DNA from: an uncultured Bacteroidota bacterium
GTDB taxonomy: Bacteria; Bacteroidota; Bacteroidia; Chitinophagales; Chitinophagaceae
Length of the DNA stretch: 64,000 bases
NCBI GenBank assembly: GCA_903877645.1
Contig: CAIRES010000048.1
Location: 1 to 64,000 of the forward strand
Reading direction: 5' to 3'
Shown piece after piece: positions 26,206-36,061 of the stretch. Position numbers and translations under genes: made by a program. The notes under the pieces were generated by a model. It worked only from the letters and a program-made list of their open reading frames with translations. It had not been told where the DNA came from and did no database searches. The stretch's first letter is position 1, and each line of letters opens with the position of its first letter.

Positions 26206-26238
26206 TTAGTCGTTAGTCATTAGGTGTTGGTCGTTAGT
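26206..26238. repeat. TTAGTCG-type short tandem repeat, copy 2
   Basis: Degenerate tandem units (TTAGTCGTTAGTCATTAG, then GTTGGTCGTTAGT) like those at 8097-8119, again just upstream of a minus-strand start. They are followed by AGAAAGTC/AAAAGTA units to about 26265. Confidence 0.6.
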
Positions 26239-26239
26239 A

Positions 26240-26931
26240 GAAAGTCAAAAGTAAAAAGTAGAAAGTCGTGAGGCAGTAGGGGTTAGTTTTTTAATAGCTA
26301 TCGGGAGTTGTTGATGATTAATGTGGGTAAATGTCCCATGCGGTGAAAACTTTTTATGTGGATAACTCTGATTATTATTTTTCATGTAAGTGAGTATTGG
26401 CGAGGGTTTTGGTTGTTTTGGTGCTTTCAGAATGTCCCATTGGATGTCCCATTTTTTGTAGGTGGGACAGTTAGATAATCCTGATTTTTGTTTACGGCCA
26501 TTCGAAATTTTCACACAAGGATCACGGAGGTTAACCCCAAGGCCACAAAGAAATGTGTTGCTTGTTGATTCTTTACTTCGCAGCCAATGCACAAGGATTT
26601 ATACCCGATTCTGCGAGAAATACAACACAAAGGTCGGTTTCAATTGCATACGCTCCAACACGTTTTAGTTATGGGTAGTTTTATAAAATAGATATAGTGA
26701 TTGTTTGTAAACTATGTAAAAAAAGGGCAAAAAAAGGGCTGTTTTTTACCGTTCAGAAACTTTTTCGACCGTTCAGAAAGTTGTTTTGGGAATATGATGC
26801 ATGTTTTTGAAACTTTATTAATTGAAATACCCAAGGGATTTACTGCTATATGCGTCTATTATTGTAACAAGACTTTTTTAATGAACCACAGGCGATGAAT
26901 TTGTTTTAAATTAGAAGTATAATTCTATTTT
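26240..26931. other. Long intergenic region with repeats and no supported gene
   Basis: About 690 bp without a believable gene; the open frames here have biased, low-complexity translations. It holds three AATGTCCCAT/GATGTCCCAT units (26330-26339, 26431-26440, 26443-26452), CACAAGGATCACGGAGG-like spacer sequence near 26515-26550, and the paired ACCGTTCAG sites listed separately. Confidence 0.55.
26748..26776. promoter_or_regulatory. Direct-repeat operator resembling LytTR binding sites
   Basis: ACCGTTCAGAAA occurs at 26748-26759 and 26768-26779. The 9-bp core ACCGTTCAG matches the published LytTR half-site pattern [TA][AC][CA]GTTN[AG][TG]. The two cores are separated by 11 bp (period 20), near the usual spacing. 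They lie about 155 bp upstream of the NHL/T9SS gene at 26932. Confidence 0.45.
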
Positions 26932-28260
26932 ATGAAAAAGATCATTACTCTTTTATTGCTTATTGTTTGCGCCTGTGATGCTAATGCACAGATCATTACA
27001 ACGATAGCCGGGGGCGGCACATCATTGGGAGATGGAGGCCCTGCGATAGATGGAGAACTATACCAACCATACAGTACCGCAAGTGATGCGTCGGGGAATC
27101 TTTATATTGCCGATGCCGGCCATAACCGAATTCGTTTGGTAAACACAGCAGGCATTATTACGACCATAGCGGGTACCGGTGTGGCGGGGTATAACGGCGA
27201 TAACATTGCTGCTACAGCTGCAGAGCTAAAAGGGCCTACCGGAGTGGCGGTAGATGCTGCGGGCAATGTATATATTGCGGATAATTACAACAACCGTATA
27301 CGGAAGATAAATGCAACAGGGATCATTACCACTGTGGCAGGCAATGGTAGTATTGGCTACAGCGGCGATGGAGCTGCAGCCACAGCAGCAGAATTGGATC
27401 TGCCACATGAGCTCGCAGTAACCCCATCGGGCATTATATACATCGCAGATACCTGGAACAATTGTGTGCGTAAAGTAGATGCGGCAGGTATTATAACTAC
27501 CATTGCCGGCAATGGTAGTTATGGATATAATGGCGATAACATGCCTGCTACTGCTGCGCTTTTATCCCGTCCATATGGGTTAACTGTAGACGCAAGCAAT
27601 AATGTATATGTTGCAGATCAGGGAAACTTTCGCATCAGAAAAATAGAAAACACGGGAGATATTATTACGATTGCCGGAAATGCAGGTAGTGGCTACAATG
27701 GAGATAACCAACCTGCTACAGCGGCAATATTGAATGATGTCTTCAGTGTTGCTGTAGACGGATTTGGCAATGTATATCTTGCAGATGAAGCTAATTTCAG
27801 GATACGCATGGTGAACACAGCAGGCATCATCATCACTATTGCAGGAATAGGAGTTGATAGCTGCACGGATGAAGGGCAGGAAGCTATATTAGCAAAGCTG
27901 TTGGCTCCCTTATTTGTATCACTAGATGCAAGTGGAGATATTTATATCACTGATTTTGGGTGCGGAAAAATAGAATACATCCGATCTACGGTAGGGATAA
28001 AGAATGTACCCGAATCAAACGAAAAGGTAAGTATATATCCCAATCCTTGTGCTAATGATTTTACAATGAACATTGCTGCCGGTATTGTTGATCAGGCGGA
28101 GGTATCTATCACTAACAATATTGGCCAAAAGGTACAGGAGTTCTCAATGGCTACTAACCGACCGAAAGATATACAGATAAATGAACCCGCAGGCCTGTAT
28201 ATAATAAATGTACGTACTGCAACACAGGTATGGAGTGGAAAAGTATTAGTGCATAAGTAA
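26932..28260 (+). CDS. NHL-repeat protein with T9SS type A sorting domain
   Basis: A 442-residue secreted protein with a signal peptide (MKKIITLLLLIVCACDANA/Q). A beta-propeller of about six NHL-type repeats follows, each with a VA(V/T)DAAGNVYIAD.NNRIRKI segment and a GIITTIAGNG..GYNGDN.PATAA segment (about 20-345). The C-terminus is a T9SS type A sorting domain (VSIYPNPCANDFTMNI, ITNNIGQKVQEF, PAGLYIINVRT). NHL propellers usually mediate protein or ligand binding. It is a close structural relative of the minus-strand protein at 61874-63265. The paired LytTR-like sites upstream may control it. Confidence 0.9.
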   Translation: MKKIITLLLLIVCACDANAQIITTIAGGGTSLGDGGPAIDGELYQPYSTASDASGNLYIADAGHNRIRLVNTAGIITTIAGTGVAGYNGDNIAATAAELKGPTGVAVDAAGNVYIADNYNNRIRKINATGIITTVAGNGSIGYSGDGAAATAAELDLPHELAVTPSGIIYIADTWNNCVRKVDAAGIITTIAGNGSYGYNGDNMPATAALLSRPYGLTVDASNNVYVADQGNFRIRKIENTGDIITIAGNAGSGYNGDNQPATAAILNDVFSVAVDGFGNVYLADEANFRIRMVNTAGIIITIAGIGVDSCTDEGQEAILAKLLAPLFVSLDASGDIYITDFGCGKIEYIRSTVGIKNVPESNEKVSIYPNPCANDFTMNIAAGIVDQAEVSITNNIGQKVQEFSMATNRPKDIQINEPAGLYIINVRTATQVWSGKVLVHK

Positions 28261-28340
28261 TACCGAAATGGATGATGTAATGATCTGGTGCTGAAGTTTT
28301 TCATGAAGATATTATTCTTTTAACCTAAAAATAAAAAATC

Positions 28341-31300
28341 ATGAGGCTATCATTTATTTCATCATGGGTGCTGCGGGCATCCATTCTCATCACATCATTG
28401 CTCTGTTATTCGGATGGTGCTTTTGCCCAGGCCGGCTATTTAACGATATTCGGAAAAGATGGTGCAGGCTGTAGCAGCAATAACCGTATGACTTGCCAGG
28501 TAGCTCCTGCATCTTCTTCTTTTCTTGCTACTCCTTATTTAGTTGATATTCATTATCCTTTATTTGGTTACCAGGATTTTTATAAAAACGGTACATATAA
28601 TGGCGCAGGTCAATTACTGTTTTCAGTAAACATAGATGGAATATATGCGCCTGATGGCTCACAGGTGTTTGGATTTAGCGTTAATACATCCGGAGACGTC
28701 TATGATCTTCCTTATGACCTGTCTTGTGGTTCAGTAAGTTTGACTCCCGGGCAGCCTTTATCTGAAATAGTGACGGTACCCAAGCCGGGAAGCTGTAATG
28801 GTTATTATGTGATGTTCTGGAATTCAGCCGGTGGCGGCGCAATCCTAAGGGTAATAGAAGTAGATATTACTGCTTCGTATGGAAATACTGCAGTGTCAAC
28901 TGCATCATGGTATTCATTCCCCTACGATGATGCCCTTGATCAACCAACGTGCACAGGCTCAACCTATAATTCCAATGTATTTGATGCTGATCTGGCAGGC
29001 TCTGCATTTGAAATTGCAGCAGATGCGTTGAATACTGACGGATCAAGAGATATCTATACAGTTAATCCTGATGGTATTATTTCAACGCCATTTGCCACTT
29101 TAAGGAAATGGCATATTAATGCAGACGGTACGTTGCCTATTAACGCATCAACAAAGCTAAGCACAGATAATACGATGAACCCTGCTGTTACGACAAAAGC
29201 AAAAATATTTACAGTCGGATCCGATAAATTATTTGGTTATGTCAGCCATACAGGGTTTTACGGCGATGCCTTTATTACTTTTAATCTGGCAACCGGTGCA
29301 TTGTCTGCTTACATTCCGCCAACAATATCAGGATCAATCCCAGGTTTTCAATCTATCTGGGGATTTGAGTACCTGCCGTCACCTAAGAATGTTTTTTGTT
29401 TTGCGTATGATGATGAATCTTTTTATGATGGATCTGGCCTTTTAATTTCAACAGGAGGCTTAGGTTATTCATCACCCGTGTCGGGAAGTATAGTAACGAT
29501 TACTCCGATTTCATCTACTACGAATTATTGTTATTCGGATTTGGAATTAAATAAAAATGGAGATATGCTTTTAGTGCATGATGATTTTAGCGATAATCCG
29601 AGTTTGGCTTATTTATCACATACTTCATTAAATTCGACTTTCACATCTTCTTCCCCAACCATTCTAACTGGTCCTTGCACAGGTTCGCCAAACATTTCTA
29701 ATTATAATTGGCAGATGAGAACTACCGATCTGAATACGGAATGGTACTTAGGCAACCAAATACGTGGGGAAGATTATAGTAAATGGGGGCCATTAGCAAT
29801 TAGTAGCTACACAATTACGGGGGCGACAACATGGACACCTACAAGCAATCCTGTGCATGATGCATCAGGGGTGGCAACGTCTGTAATTACTGCTAACAAT
29901 ATTGCCATACAACCCGGCGGTTCACTTCATATTACTGATATGACAGTGGAAATGGCATCAGATGGCTTTATTGATGTGAATAACTCTACTTCTACAGGTA
30001 CATTAGGGCCGTCTTACATTAACTAACTCAACACTTACCCGTTATACGAATAGCTGTACCAGCGCATCTACTACGTGGGGTGGTGTGCGCGTATGGGGTA
30101 GCGCAGGCGCAACACAAACCCCCATCACCAGCAGTAGGCAAGGTTATGTACAAATGACCAACAGCACAATATCTTATGCTAAGACCGGTGTGGCGTTAGG
30201 CGATATAACAACTACTGCGCATGCCGGCGGTGGCGGAGCAGTGCAAGCGTCCAACAGTACTTTTTATAACAACAATATGAGCATCTACTTTGTCCCCTAT
30301 GCGAACATCAGTACAACAACACATTCCGAGGTAAATAATTTCAGCTCTTTCAAAACTTGTACTTTCAATAATGATGATATAAGTATTCTTTCTTCACCTA
30401 TCTTCTATGATATTAACGGGACGGGTGTAAAAGGAGTGAATATCAGCGCCTCTCATTTTACAAATGAAATTCCATCGGTCACGTCTTATGGTATTTATGG
30501 CGAAAATATGGGCTTCAATGTAATTGGCGTGTACATTTCACCAGCGCCCGGCGCCCCCATAGCCCGGAGCAGTTTTTCGGATTTTACCTATGCCATATAC
30601 CATGATGGGGTGGATGCCAGCCATACACCCAGCATTGCCTATACAGACTTTAATAGCAATACCATAGGTGTAGAACTGAGTAATTCAATGTCGCCAATAG
30701 TCACCAAATGTACGTTTGGTATTCCGCTTCATGTAGTGTCTCCCACCCGTTTTTCAGGTGTGCAGGCAATCGGTATTAATATGCTTAGCGCGCATAACTA
30801 CAGTATATACAGCAACACTTTCCAGAGTGTAGGCACTGTAGTGAGTGACCCATCTCTTAATCATACAGTAGGTGTATTAGCCGACAACACTGTGACTGAT
30901 GTACTTGCTGAGGAACAGATACATAATAATACTTACAAGGGATTAGGTGCAGCCAACTTAAGTAATTATAAAAATTATGATGATCTTACGGGCCTATGGT
31001 ATAAGTGTAATACAAACACCAATAATATTTTTGATATTTCAGCTACAGGGGCCGACTATACGGCTGGTGGTGATGGAATACGCTATCTGCAAGGGCTTAA
31101 TGCCAGCACTTATTATGCTGGGCACCTTTATGCAGACGGGTCCACTGCGGGAAATACATTCTCGGCCGGTAGCTCGTATACTAATATGTCTGCATCCTAT
31201 GTCGTGCCTATCACTTATTTGTATTCAAGCGCATCCGGTGCAAGCATATTAGATCAACCAGGCACTTCAAGTACAGGAATCGATACATATACCCCAGGGT

Positions 31301-33135
31301 CAAGTATTACGATAACTCCTTTCGGCCAAGCTGATCAATGTGCATTGCCTGGTTCGGTGATCAGCGCAGGTAGTTCTTCGTCTACTACTGCAGTTCCCGT
31401 GGCTATGCACAGGCCTGCGGTTATTGCTCTAAACGATAACCCGGTAGATGCCTATATGGCGGTCAAATTCAACATCAACTATTACATGAATGATAGTGAT
31501 GGTGTGAATCACCGTGACAGCCTGTATTATTGGGTTGGGCAATTAAATTCGGGGGTCGGCGAACTAACGAGGGCTTATTTGCTATTGGAAGATGGCTATG
31601 CAGATAGCGCTACCATTGTTTATGATAGTATAAACATCAAGTACCCGGTGGATAGTATTTCGAACATTAAATTCACCACTACAGGTGCCGCATTGTTTAA
31701 TGCTAAGAAAAGGATCATCTCTTATTATGCGAATATTAATAAGACAGTAGCAAATGCTTATGCGAATTCCTTAAACGCAGATTCTGTACTTGCCGCAGAT
31801 TCATCTGAACTTTATTATCCCATATTGGATGGGACCTCATTAACGTCTCTAGTGAGTATCTTTAATACTACACATGCTATGGAACATTTTGGAGCGGAAG
31901 GTATCTTATCGGTTTATGCACCAGATACTGCAAAGGTACTTATTGAGGCAATGCCTGATACTTTGGTTTTCCCGTCTATCGCCGATGGGACGGTATTAAA
32001 ATCGAATCCGGGTGTTTTAGCTGTAACAGAAATATCGCAAGGGCCTTTGAATAACACAGGCTGCCAGTATGCAGAAATGATCGTAGCCAATTGTGGCGCG
32101 GATGCAGGTGATTACAGTGATGTGAGTGGCTGGATCATTGATGATAATTCGGGTAACTTTGATACCGCGAGCTGCACGACAGGAAATGCAGGTATTAACA
32201 GGGGGCATTACAGACTGGCACCTGATAATATACTATGGCAGAATATAAAGGTGGGCACGATGCTGGTGATGTATAACGCCTCAGTAAATTGCTACGGACT
32301 GCCTGATACGATGAGCATTGACAGTGTAAATGACATTGTGTATATGCCGATCCCCGGCACCTCAATGTCGTATCTGCAACGCTATGCCGGAGCAGAAAAT
32401 GCCAGTGCATCCAGCTATTGCAGCGATACCGGTACTACTGTGTATAGCACTGCTACCTCATGGGCCACAACCGTGAACCTTGATGATGCGGACGGGATAC
32501 AGGTGCGCTGCCCCGGCTGCACTACGGCGGCTCCCGGCTCACCAGCCTTCTATCATGGTATAGCTTATGAGCCTGATGCTACTTATTGTATGAACATAAT
32601 ACCCCAGGGTGCACATACTGTCGGCGGGGCATTAAAGATCAATAACCATACTTACCAGAAGTATACTTTCACAGGTGGTACGCTTGCGGATTTCAGAGAC
32701 TCTACAAAATGGATAGCATCTGCGGCAGATGCTGCTGGTGCCGTACCTGCATCGGTAGGGCATGTGGATAGCACATTGTATGCTATGGTCACTTCGCACT
32801 CGCTGGGTATGCCTTGCTGCGGCAGTGGAGGCGGCGAAGGTGAGCGCAAAGCCAACACAACAACAAACCCGGGTACGAATAATACAATCAGCAAGGCTGC
32901 GCAGGGCATCACAGTATATCCTAACCCGGCAAGTATGACGATCAATTTTGAGTTTCCGGTATCGGGCAATGTGATGATAAAATTGATGGACATAACAGGG
33001 CGTAATATGGACGAGCAGGTAGTGAATAACCAGACGATAGCGACATTCAATGTGAAAGGATATGCGGCAGGCTTATACCTGTACCAGGTGATCACAGATG
33101 GCAAAACGCAATCGGGTAAGTTTATAGTGAAGTAG
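28341..33135 (+). pseudogene. Very large T9SS type A surface protein, split by a frameshift near 30020
   Basis: Two adjoining frames encode one protein of about 1,600 residues. Part A (28341-30026) has a signal peptide (ending DGAFA/Q) and a beta-rich body, and ends ITDMTVEMASDGFIDVNNS...GPSYIN followed by TAA. Part B continues seamlessly one frame over from about 30022 (TNSTLTRYTNSCTSASTTWG and GVRVWGSAG). It carries a right-handed beta-helix-like region, a lamin-tail-like domain (VTEISQGPLNNTGCQYAEMIV to SGWIIDDNSG) and a T9SS sorting domain (ITVYPNPASMTINFEF, GLYLYQV). No start context favours separate translation of part B. Either a one-base indel has broken the gene or the sequence has an error at AACTAAC (30021-30027). 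Confidence 0.8.
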
Positions 33136-33161
33136 TGCCAATCATATTTATATAGTCAATA

Positions 33162-33196
33162 AAAAATGGAGTAGCTATACGCTACTCCATTTTTGT
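33162..33196 (+). terminator. Rho-independent terminator
   Basis: AAAAATGGAGTAGC (33162-33175), loop TATAC, GCTACTCCATTTTT (33181-33194), after the large T9SS gene. Confidence 0.92.
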
Positions 33197-33347
33197 TACC
33201 CGGCTCCTCACCAGGATCCCTGTTGCGGTTCCTCGCCGCGGAATGTTTTACTGTGTTTGGTACTACAGCTTTCTTCTTAGTAATAGATGTAACAAAAACG
33301 ATGCCACGTTGGTCGTATGCTTAAAGATACCTGTGTTGTTACAAAAA

Positions 33348-33444
33348 ACATCCCCCTAACCCCCTTCTCTAACGCACAAGGCCTCCCGCATCTTCCGTCG
33401 CTATAGCCGTAGCAAAAGCTATGGCAGATGAAAAGGGGGAATTT
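33348..33444. repeat. C-rich REP-like intergenic repeat, copy 1
   Basis: It begins ACATCCCCCTAACCCCCTTC and ends AAAAGGGGGAAT, with internal imperfect hairpin sequence (GCTATAGCCGTAGC, GCTATGGCAGATG). The same outer ends recur at 34163-34215. The 33197-33517 gap holds no gene besides this and the terminators. Confidence 0.7.
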
Positions 33445-33461
33445 CCGGCGCGATGCAAAAC

Positions 33462-33500
33462 AAAAAGCTACAAACATATGGTATGCCTGTAGCTTTTTTT
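33462..33500 (-). terminator. Terminator of the secreted-protein gene (works both ways)
   Basis: AAAAAGCTACA (33462-33472) pairs with TGTAGCTTTTT (33488-33498) around a 15-nt loop, 18 bp past the stop of the minus gene ending at 33518. Confidence 0.8.
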
Positions 33501-33517
33501 AATGAATGACTATTGTA

Positions 33518-33976
33518 TTATTCGGCCTCGTACATAAATACGCATGCATTCTGGTCTATATTGATAAGCTGGTATTTGAGGTAGTTGAACATCCACAGTT
33601 TTCTTTTGAGGTCCCACTTGATGACGATGGTGCCTTTTACGGCGCCGGTGATGGAGCCATCGCTGTATACAGGGTCTACGGTGTAAATGAGGTTGATGCA
33701 ATCCCTGCGCAGGGGCGAGGGCTTGGCGCGGGCAATGTCCATAGCCTCTTTTTTGGCAGCAGTAAGGGCTACCGGCTGCTCGGGTACCAGCTCACCGGCT
33801 TTGTAGAACTTGGGTACCAGGTGAAACTCGGTAGATTCGGATGGCGGGGCGCCGGCATCCACGAAGCTCTTGTCGAAGAATACGGTATCCTTTGCAGCAG
33901 GGGTGCCCTTGCCTTGCCCGAAAACCGATAATGCGCTGACGAAGAGCGCAGCAGTCATAATGATGATCTTTTTCAT
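33518..33976 (-). CDS. Secreted hypothetical protein, 152 aa
   Basis: A small exported protein: signal peptide MKKIIIMTAALFVSALSVFG/Q, then a mature domain of about 130 residues with DTVFFDKSFVDAG, ARAKPSPLRRDCINLIYTVDPVYSDGSITGAVKGTIVIKWDLKRKLWMFNYLKY. A purine-rich GGAGAT lies before the ATG. It has no lipobox and no sorting domain, so it is probably periplasmic. Family not recognised. Confidence 0.78.
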   Translation of the reverse strand: MKKIIIMTAALFVSALSVFGQGKGTPAAKDTVFFDKSFVDAGAPPSESTEFHLVPKFYKAGELVPEQPVALTAAKKEAMDIARAKPSPLRRDCINLIYTVDPVYSDGSITGAVKGTIVIKWDLKRKLWMFNYLKYQLINIDQNACVFMYEAE

Positions 33977-34162
33977 GGAGATCTTTTTTGTTTTTAGTGT
34001 TTTTACTTAACTAACGCTTAACTATTGCCAAAGGTAATAAAAGCATTGATGTTTAGCGCGTTAAGTTGAAAGAAGATATTATTTTTTGATGAAAGGCGTC
34101 GGGCAGATTTCATAGCGTAATTTAAACCGTTAATAATGAAACGTTATCAATATTATTAAAAA

Positions 34163-34215
34163 AACATCCCCCTACCCCCTTCGCCAACGCACATAACCCA
34201 CGCCAAAAGGGGGAA
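34163..34215. repeat. C-rich REP-like intergenic repeat, copy 2
   Basis: A shorter copy of the element at 33348-33444: ACATCCCCCTACCCCCTTCG at the left, CAAAAGGGGGAATT at the right, with a reduced centre. Confidence 0.7.
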
Positions 34216-34309
34216 TTCTCATAGCGAGCATGAAACTCAATTTCAGCAATGTGGAATTTTTGATAGCCGGATATTCTAAAACGGTTGCGTGACCCGACTG
34301 TTTATTTGA

Positions 34310-34329
34310 CCCACGGTTGAAACCGTGGG
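34310..34329. repeat. Perfect palindrome CCCACGGTT-GA-AACCGTGGG
   Basis: A 9-bp perfect stem with a 2-nt loop, followed by CTATG, about 50 bp from the L,D-transpeptidase stop. It resembles REP-type palindromes associated with IS200/IS605-like elements in many genomes; no transposase is present here. Confidence 0.7.
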
Positions 34330-34376
34330 CTATGTTGGTAAACATTGTGCAGGAAGTATCAAGAGAGGTTGCGGCA

Positions 34377-35114
34377 TTATTTTTTAATGAATACTTTTGT
34401 GCCGATGCCTGCAAATTTGTAGAGCTCTTCTATATCCTTGTTGCAAAGGGCGATGCAGCCATCCGTCCAGCCCACACCCATCTCTATCATATCATCTCCG
34501 CCCTTCCAGATGCCGTGTATGCCCACATTGCCGCCGGGCAGTGCGGTTTGGGGTAGTGCGCCGTGTGCCTTCAGCTCGTTGAAACGGGTGAGTGATGTGG
34601 CAGTGGGATAGTTGAGCAGCATGAATTTATCGTACTTCGAGTTGGGGTTCTTGCTCTGTATCTGGAAAGCGCCCTCGGGTGTGCAGCGGTCGCCAGCCAT
34701 GCGTTTGTCTTCGAGTGGCTTAGGCCCAAAAACGGCTTTGTAGGAGCGTACCTTTCTTCGCTTGTAAAAGACCTCCACATTGTACTTCGACTTATTGACG
34801 ATGAGCACTACAGAGTCTTTATCGAGCGTATCGGGATTTATGGGGTGGTGGATATTAAATACGGCATCGGAGGGGATCACAATTGTTTCGGTGATGGTGA
34901 GCTTGCCCTGCCTGTATTCTATTTTGCGGATGGTGTTACCCTTTGCATCTTTATGCTCGTCCAGTATTTTAAGGTCGCGCGGGGGTGGCAGCTCTTTGTT
35001 TTCGGCGGTTTTGGCGGTTTGTGCGGTAGTGTGGAGGCAGGCGCATGCAAAGGTGACCAGTAAAACCAAAACCTTCATCACGTTGCCATAAATGACCTTG
35101 CCGGTAGCTGCCAT
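34377..35114 (-). CDS. L,D-transpeptidase (YkuD) family protein
   Basis: A 245-residue periplasmic enzyme. The signal sequence includes MKVLVLLVTFACACLHTTA/Q. The YkuD domain spans about 98-245: VVLIVNKSKYNVEVFYKRRKV, KAVFGPKPLEDKRMAGDRCTPEGAFQI and NVGIHGIWKGG. The catalytic-Cys segment GWTDGCIALCNKDIEEL has TDGC where the classic motif is S/T-H-G-C, a variant I recall in other members. Family members form 3-3 peptidoglycan cross-links or attach or trim lipoprotein links. The ATG at 35114 stands exactly 4 nt after a TAAATTTG box; a second start at 35078 would leave a shorter signal peptide. Confidence 0.9.
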   Translation of the reverse strand: MAATGKVIYGNVMKVLVLLVTFACACLHTTAQTAKTAENKELPPPRDLKILDEHKDAKGNTIRKIEYRQGKLTITETIVIPSDAVFNIHHPINPDTLDKDSVVLIVNKSKYNVEVFYKRRKVRSYKAVFGPKPLEDKRMAGDRCTPEGAFQIQSKNPNSKYDKFMLLNYPTATSLTRFNELKAHGALPQTALPGGNVGIHGIWKGGDDMIEMGVGWTDGCIALCNKDIEELYKFAGIGTKVFIKK

Positions 35115-35118
35115 GCTG

Positions 35119-35126
35119 CAAATTTA
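35119..35126 (-). promoter_or_regulatory. -7 promoter box TAAATTTG, 4 nt before the ATG
   Basis: Perfect TAnnTTTG on the minus strand with spacer CAGC to the L,D-transpeptidase start at 35114. Confidence 0.55.
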
Positions 35127-35265
35127 TTGTATTCCGGATAAAGCACAACTTCTGTAATAACGCCAGTATTATTACTTTTTAACGCAAAGGAGCAAAGATC
35201 ACGCAAAGTTCGCGGAGCACTTATGCTGTTCCTATTTTAAACAAGCAGGAAGATAGGGAAACAAG

Positions 35266-35916
35266 TTACTTGCTCAGTTGCTTATACTCTTCGTAAGAGA
35301 TCATTTTATAATCGGATGGTATACGGAATACCGCGTCGGGTATAGGCATAGGCTCTATTTTTTTTGCTTCAAACTCCATAGAGATTCCCTGCTCGTCTTT
35401 GTAGAAAAAATACAGGGGAAGGAATTTGGCATCGGGGTAGCGCTCGTAGGTAATGGACTGCGCAGGATACCAGTCTTTTGTATAATAGGTTTCGGCCTGT
35501 GTGCCATCGCGGTATACCACATCGCCCTTGCAGGAGGCAAAGCCCGCAATGTTCTTCACGTTCAGTACTTCGTTCTTCACATTGAAATGGGCGAAGGCAT
35601 CCTGTCTTTGCACGAGGTTATCCATCTTCAGTTGAATGGCGTACTTCCTGTTGTTGCTGGTTTGTAAGGAGTAGACGGTGCCTGCGGTGCAGTTGATGAG
35701 TACGACATCCTGGTAGCCATTGCTGAGCTTCAGCTCTTTTTTGACCTGGGTACCCTTTATCTCGAATATGTAGGAGCCTACAATGTCCTTTTGCCCGGGT
35801 GTAACCAGCTTCACCTTGTATACAATGGTGCCTTCTGCAAAGGGCTTTTGGCCGAAAGCCCTGCCACTGCCTGCAAGCAAAAGAATGAAAAAAAGTAAAT
35901 GTCTGTGTGTTGGCAT
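35266..35916 (-). CDS. Secreted DUF4412-like hypothetical protein
   Basis: A protein of about 216 residues, starting at ATG 35916 (MPTHRHLLFFILLLAGSGRAFG/Q, signal peptide); a start nine codons upstream is possible. The mature part has GTIVYKVKLVTPGQ, SYIFEIKGTQVKKELKLSNGYQDVVLINC, a cysteine in FASCKGDVVYRDG, and YPDAKFLPLYFFYKDEQGISMEFEAKKIEP ending in a short helix (SYEEYKQLSK). The layout resembles the DUF4412/LolA-like periplasmic proteins of Bacteroidota. Function unknown. Confidence 0.78.
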   Translation of the reverse strand: MPTHRHLLFFILLLAGSGRAFGQKPFAEGTIVYKVKLVTPGQKDIVGSYIFEIKGTQVKKELKLSNGYQDVVLINCTAGTVYSLQTSNNRKYAIQLKMDNLVQRQDAFAHFNVKNEVLNVKNIAGFASCKGDVVYRDGTQAETYYTKDWYPAQSITYERYPDAKFLPLYFFYKDEQGISMEFEAKKIEPMPIPDAVFRIPSDYKMISYEEYKQLSK

Positions 35917-36061
35917 AAAAAACAGCTTTGGGTAAGAGGCCATTACCCATACAAATTACTATAATTATCACAAATACAAGGATTTTGGCACATTTTATAG
36001 CGGGTAAAATTTTTTGAGGGCTTAAAACGTTGTAAATTGCTTATCTTAATAAGTATAGTAG

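Larger units (their letters stand above)
34020..34376. other. Intergenic region carrying two repeat elements
   Basis: About 360 bp with no supported gene. It contains a second copy of the C-rich repeat (about 34163-34215) and a perfect CCCACGGTT/AACCGTGGG palindrome (34310-34329), both listed separately. Confidence 0.6.

Noticed and set aside
26245-26592. Open frame of 115 codons on the minus strand in the long intergenic region
   Set aside because: Low-complexity translation running over repeated GTCCCAT units; no start context or family features. I treat the region as non-coding.
26462-26898. Two plus-strand open frames of 65-68 codons before the NHL gene
   Set aside because: Short, Cys/Phe/Arg-rich translations without plausible starts; one crosses the LytTR-like direct repeats.
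30015-30030. Programmed ribosomal frameshift in the giant T9SS gene
   Set aside because: ATTAACTAAC is not a slippery heptamer and no downstream stem-loop or pseudoknot is evident; an indel is simpler.
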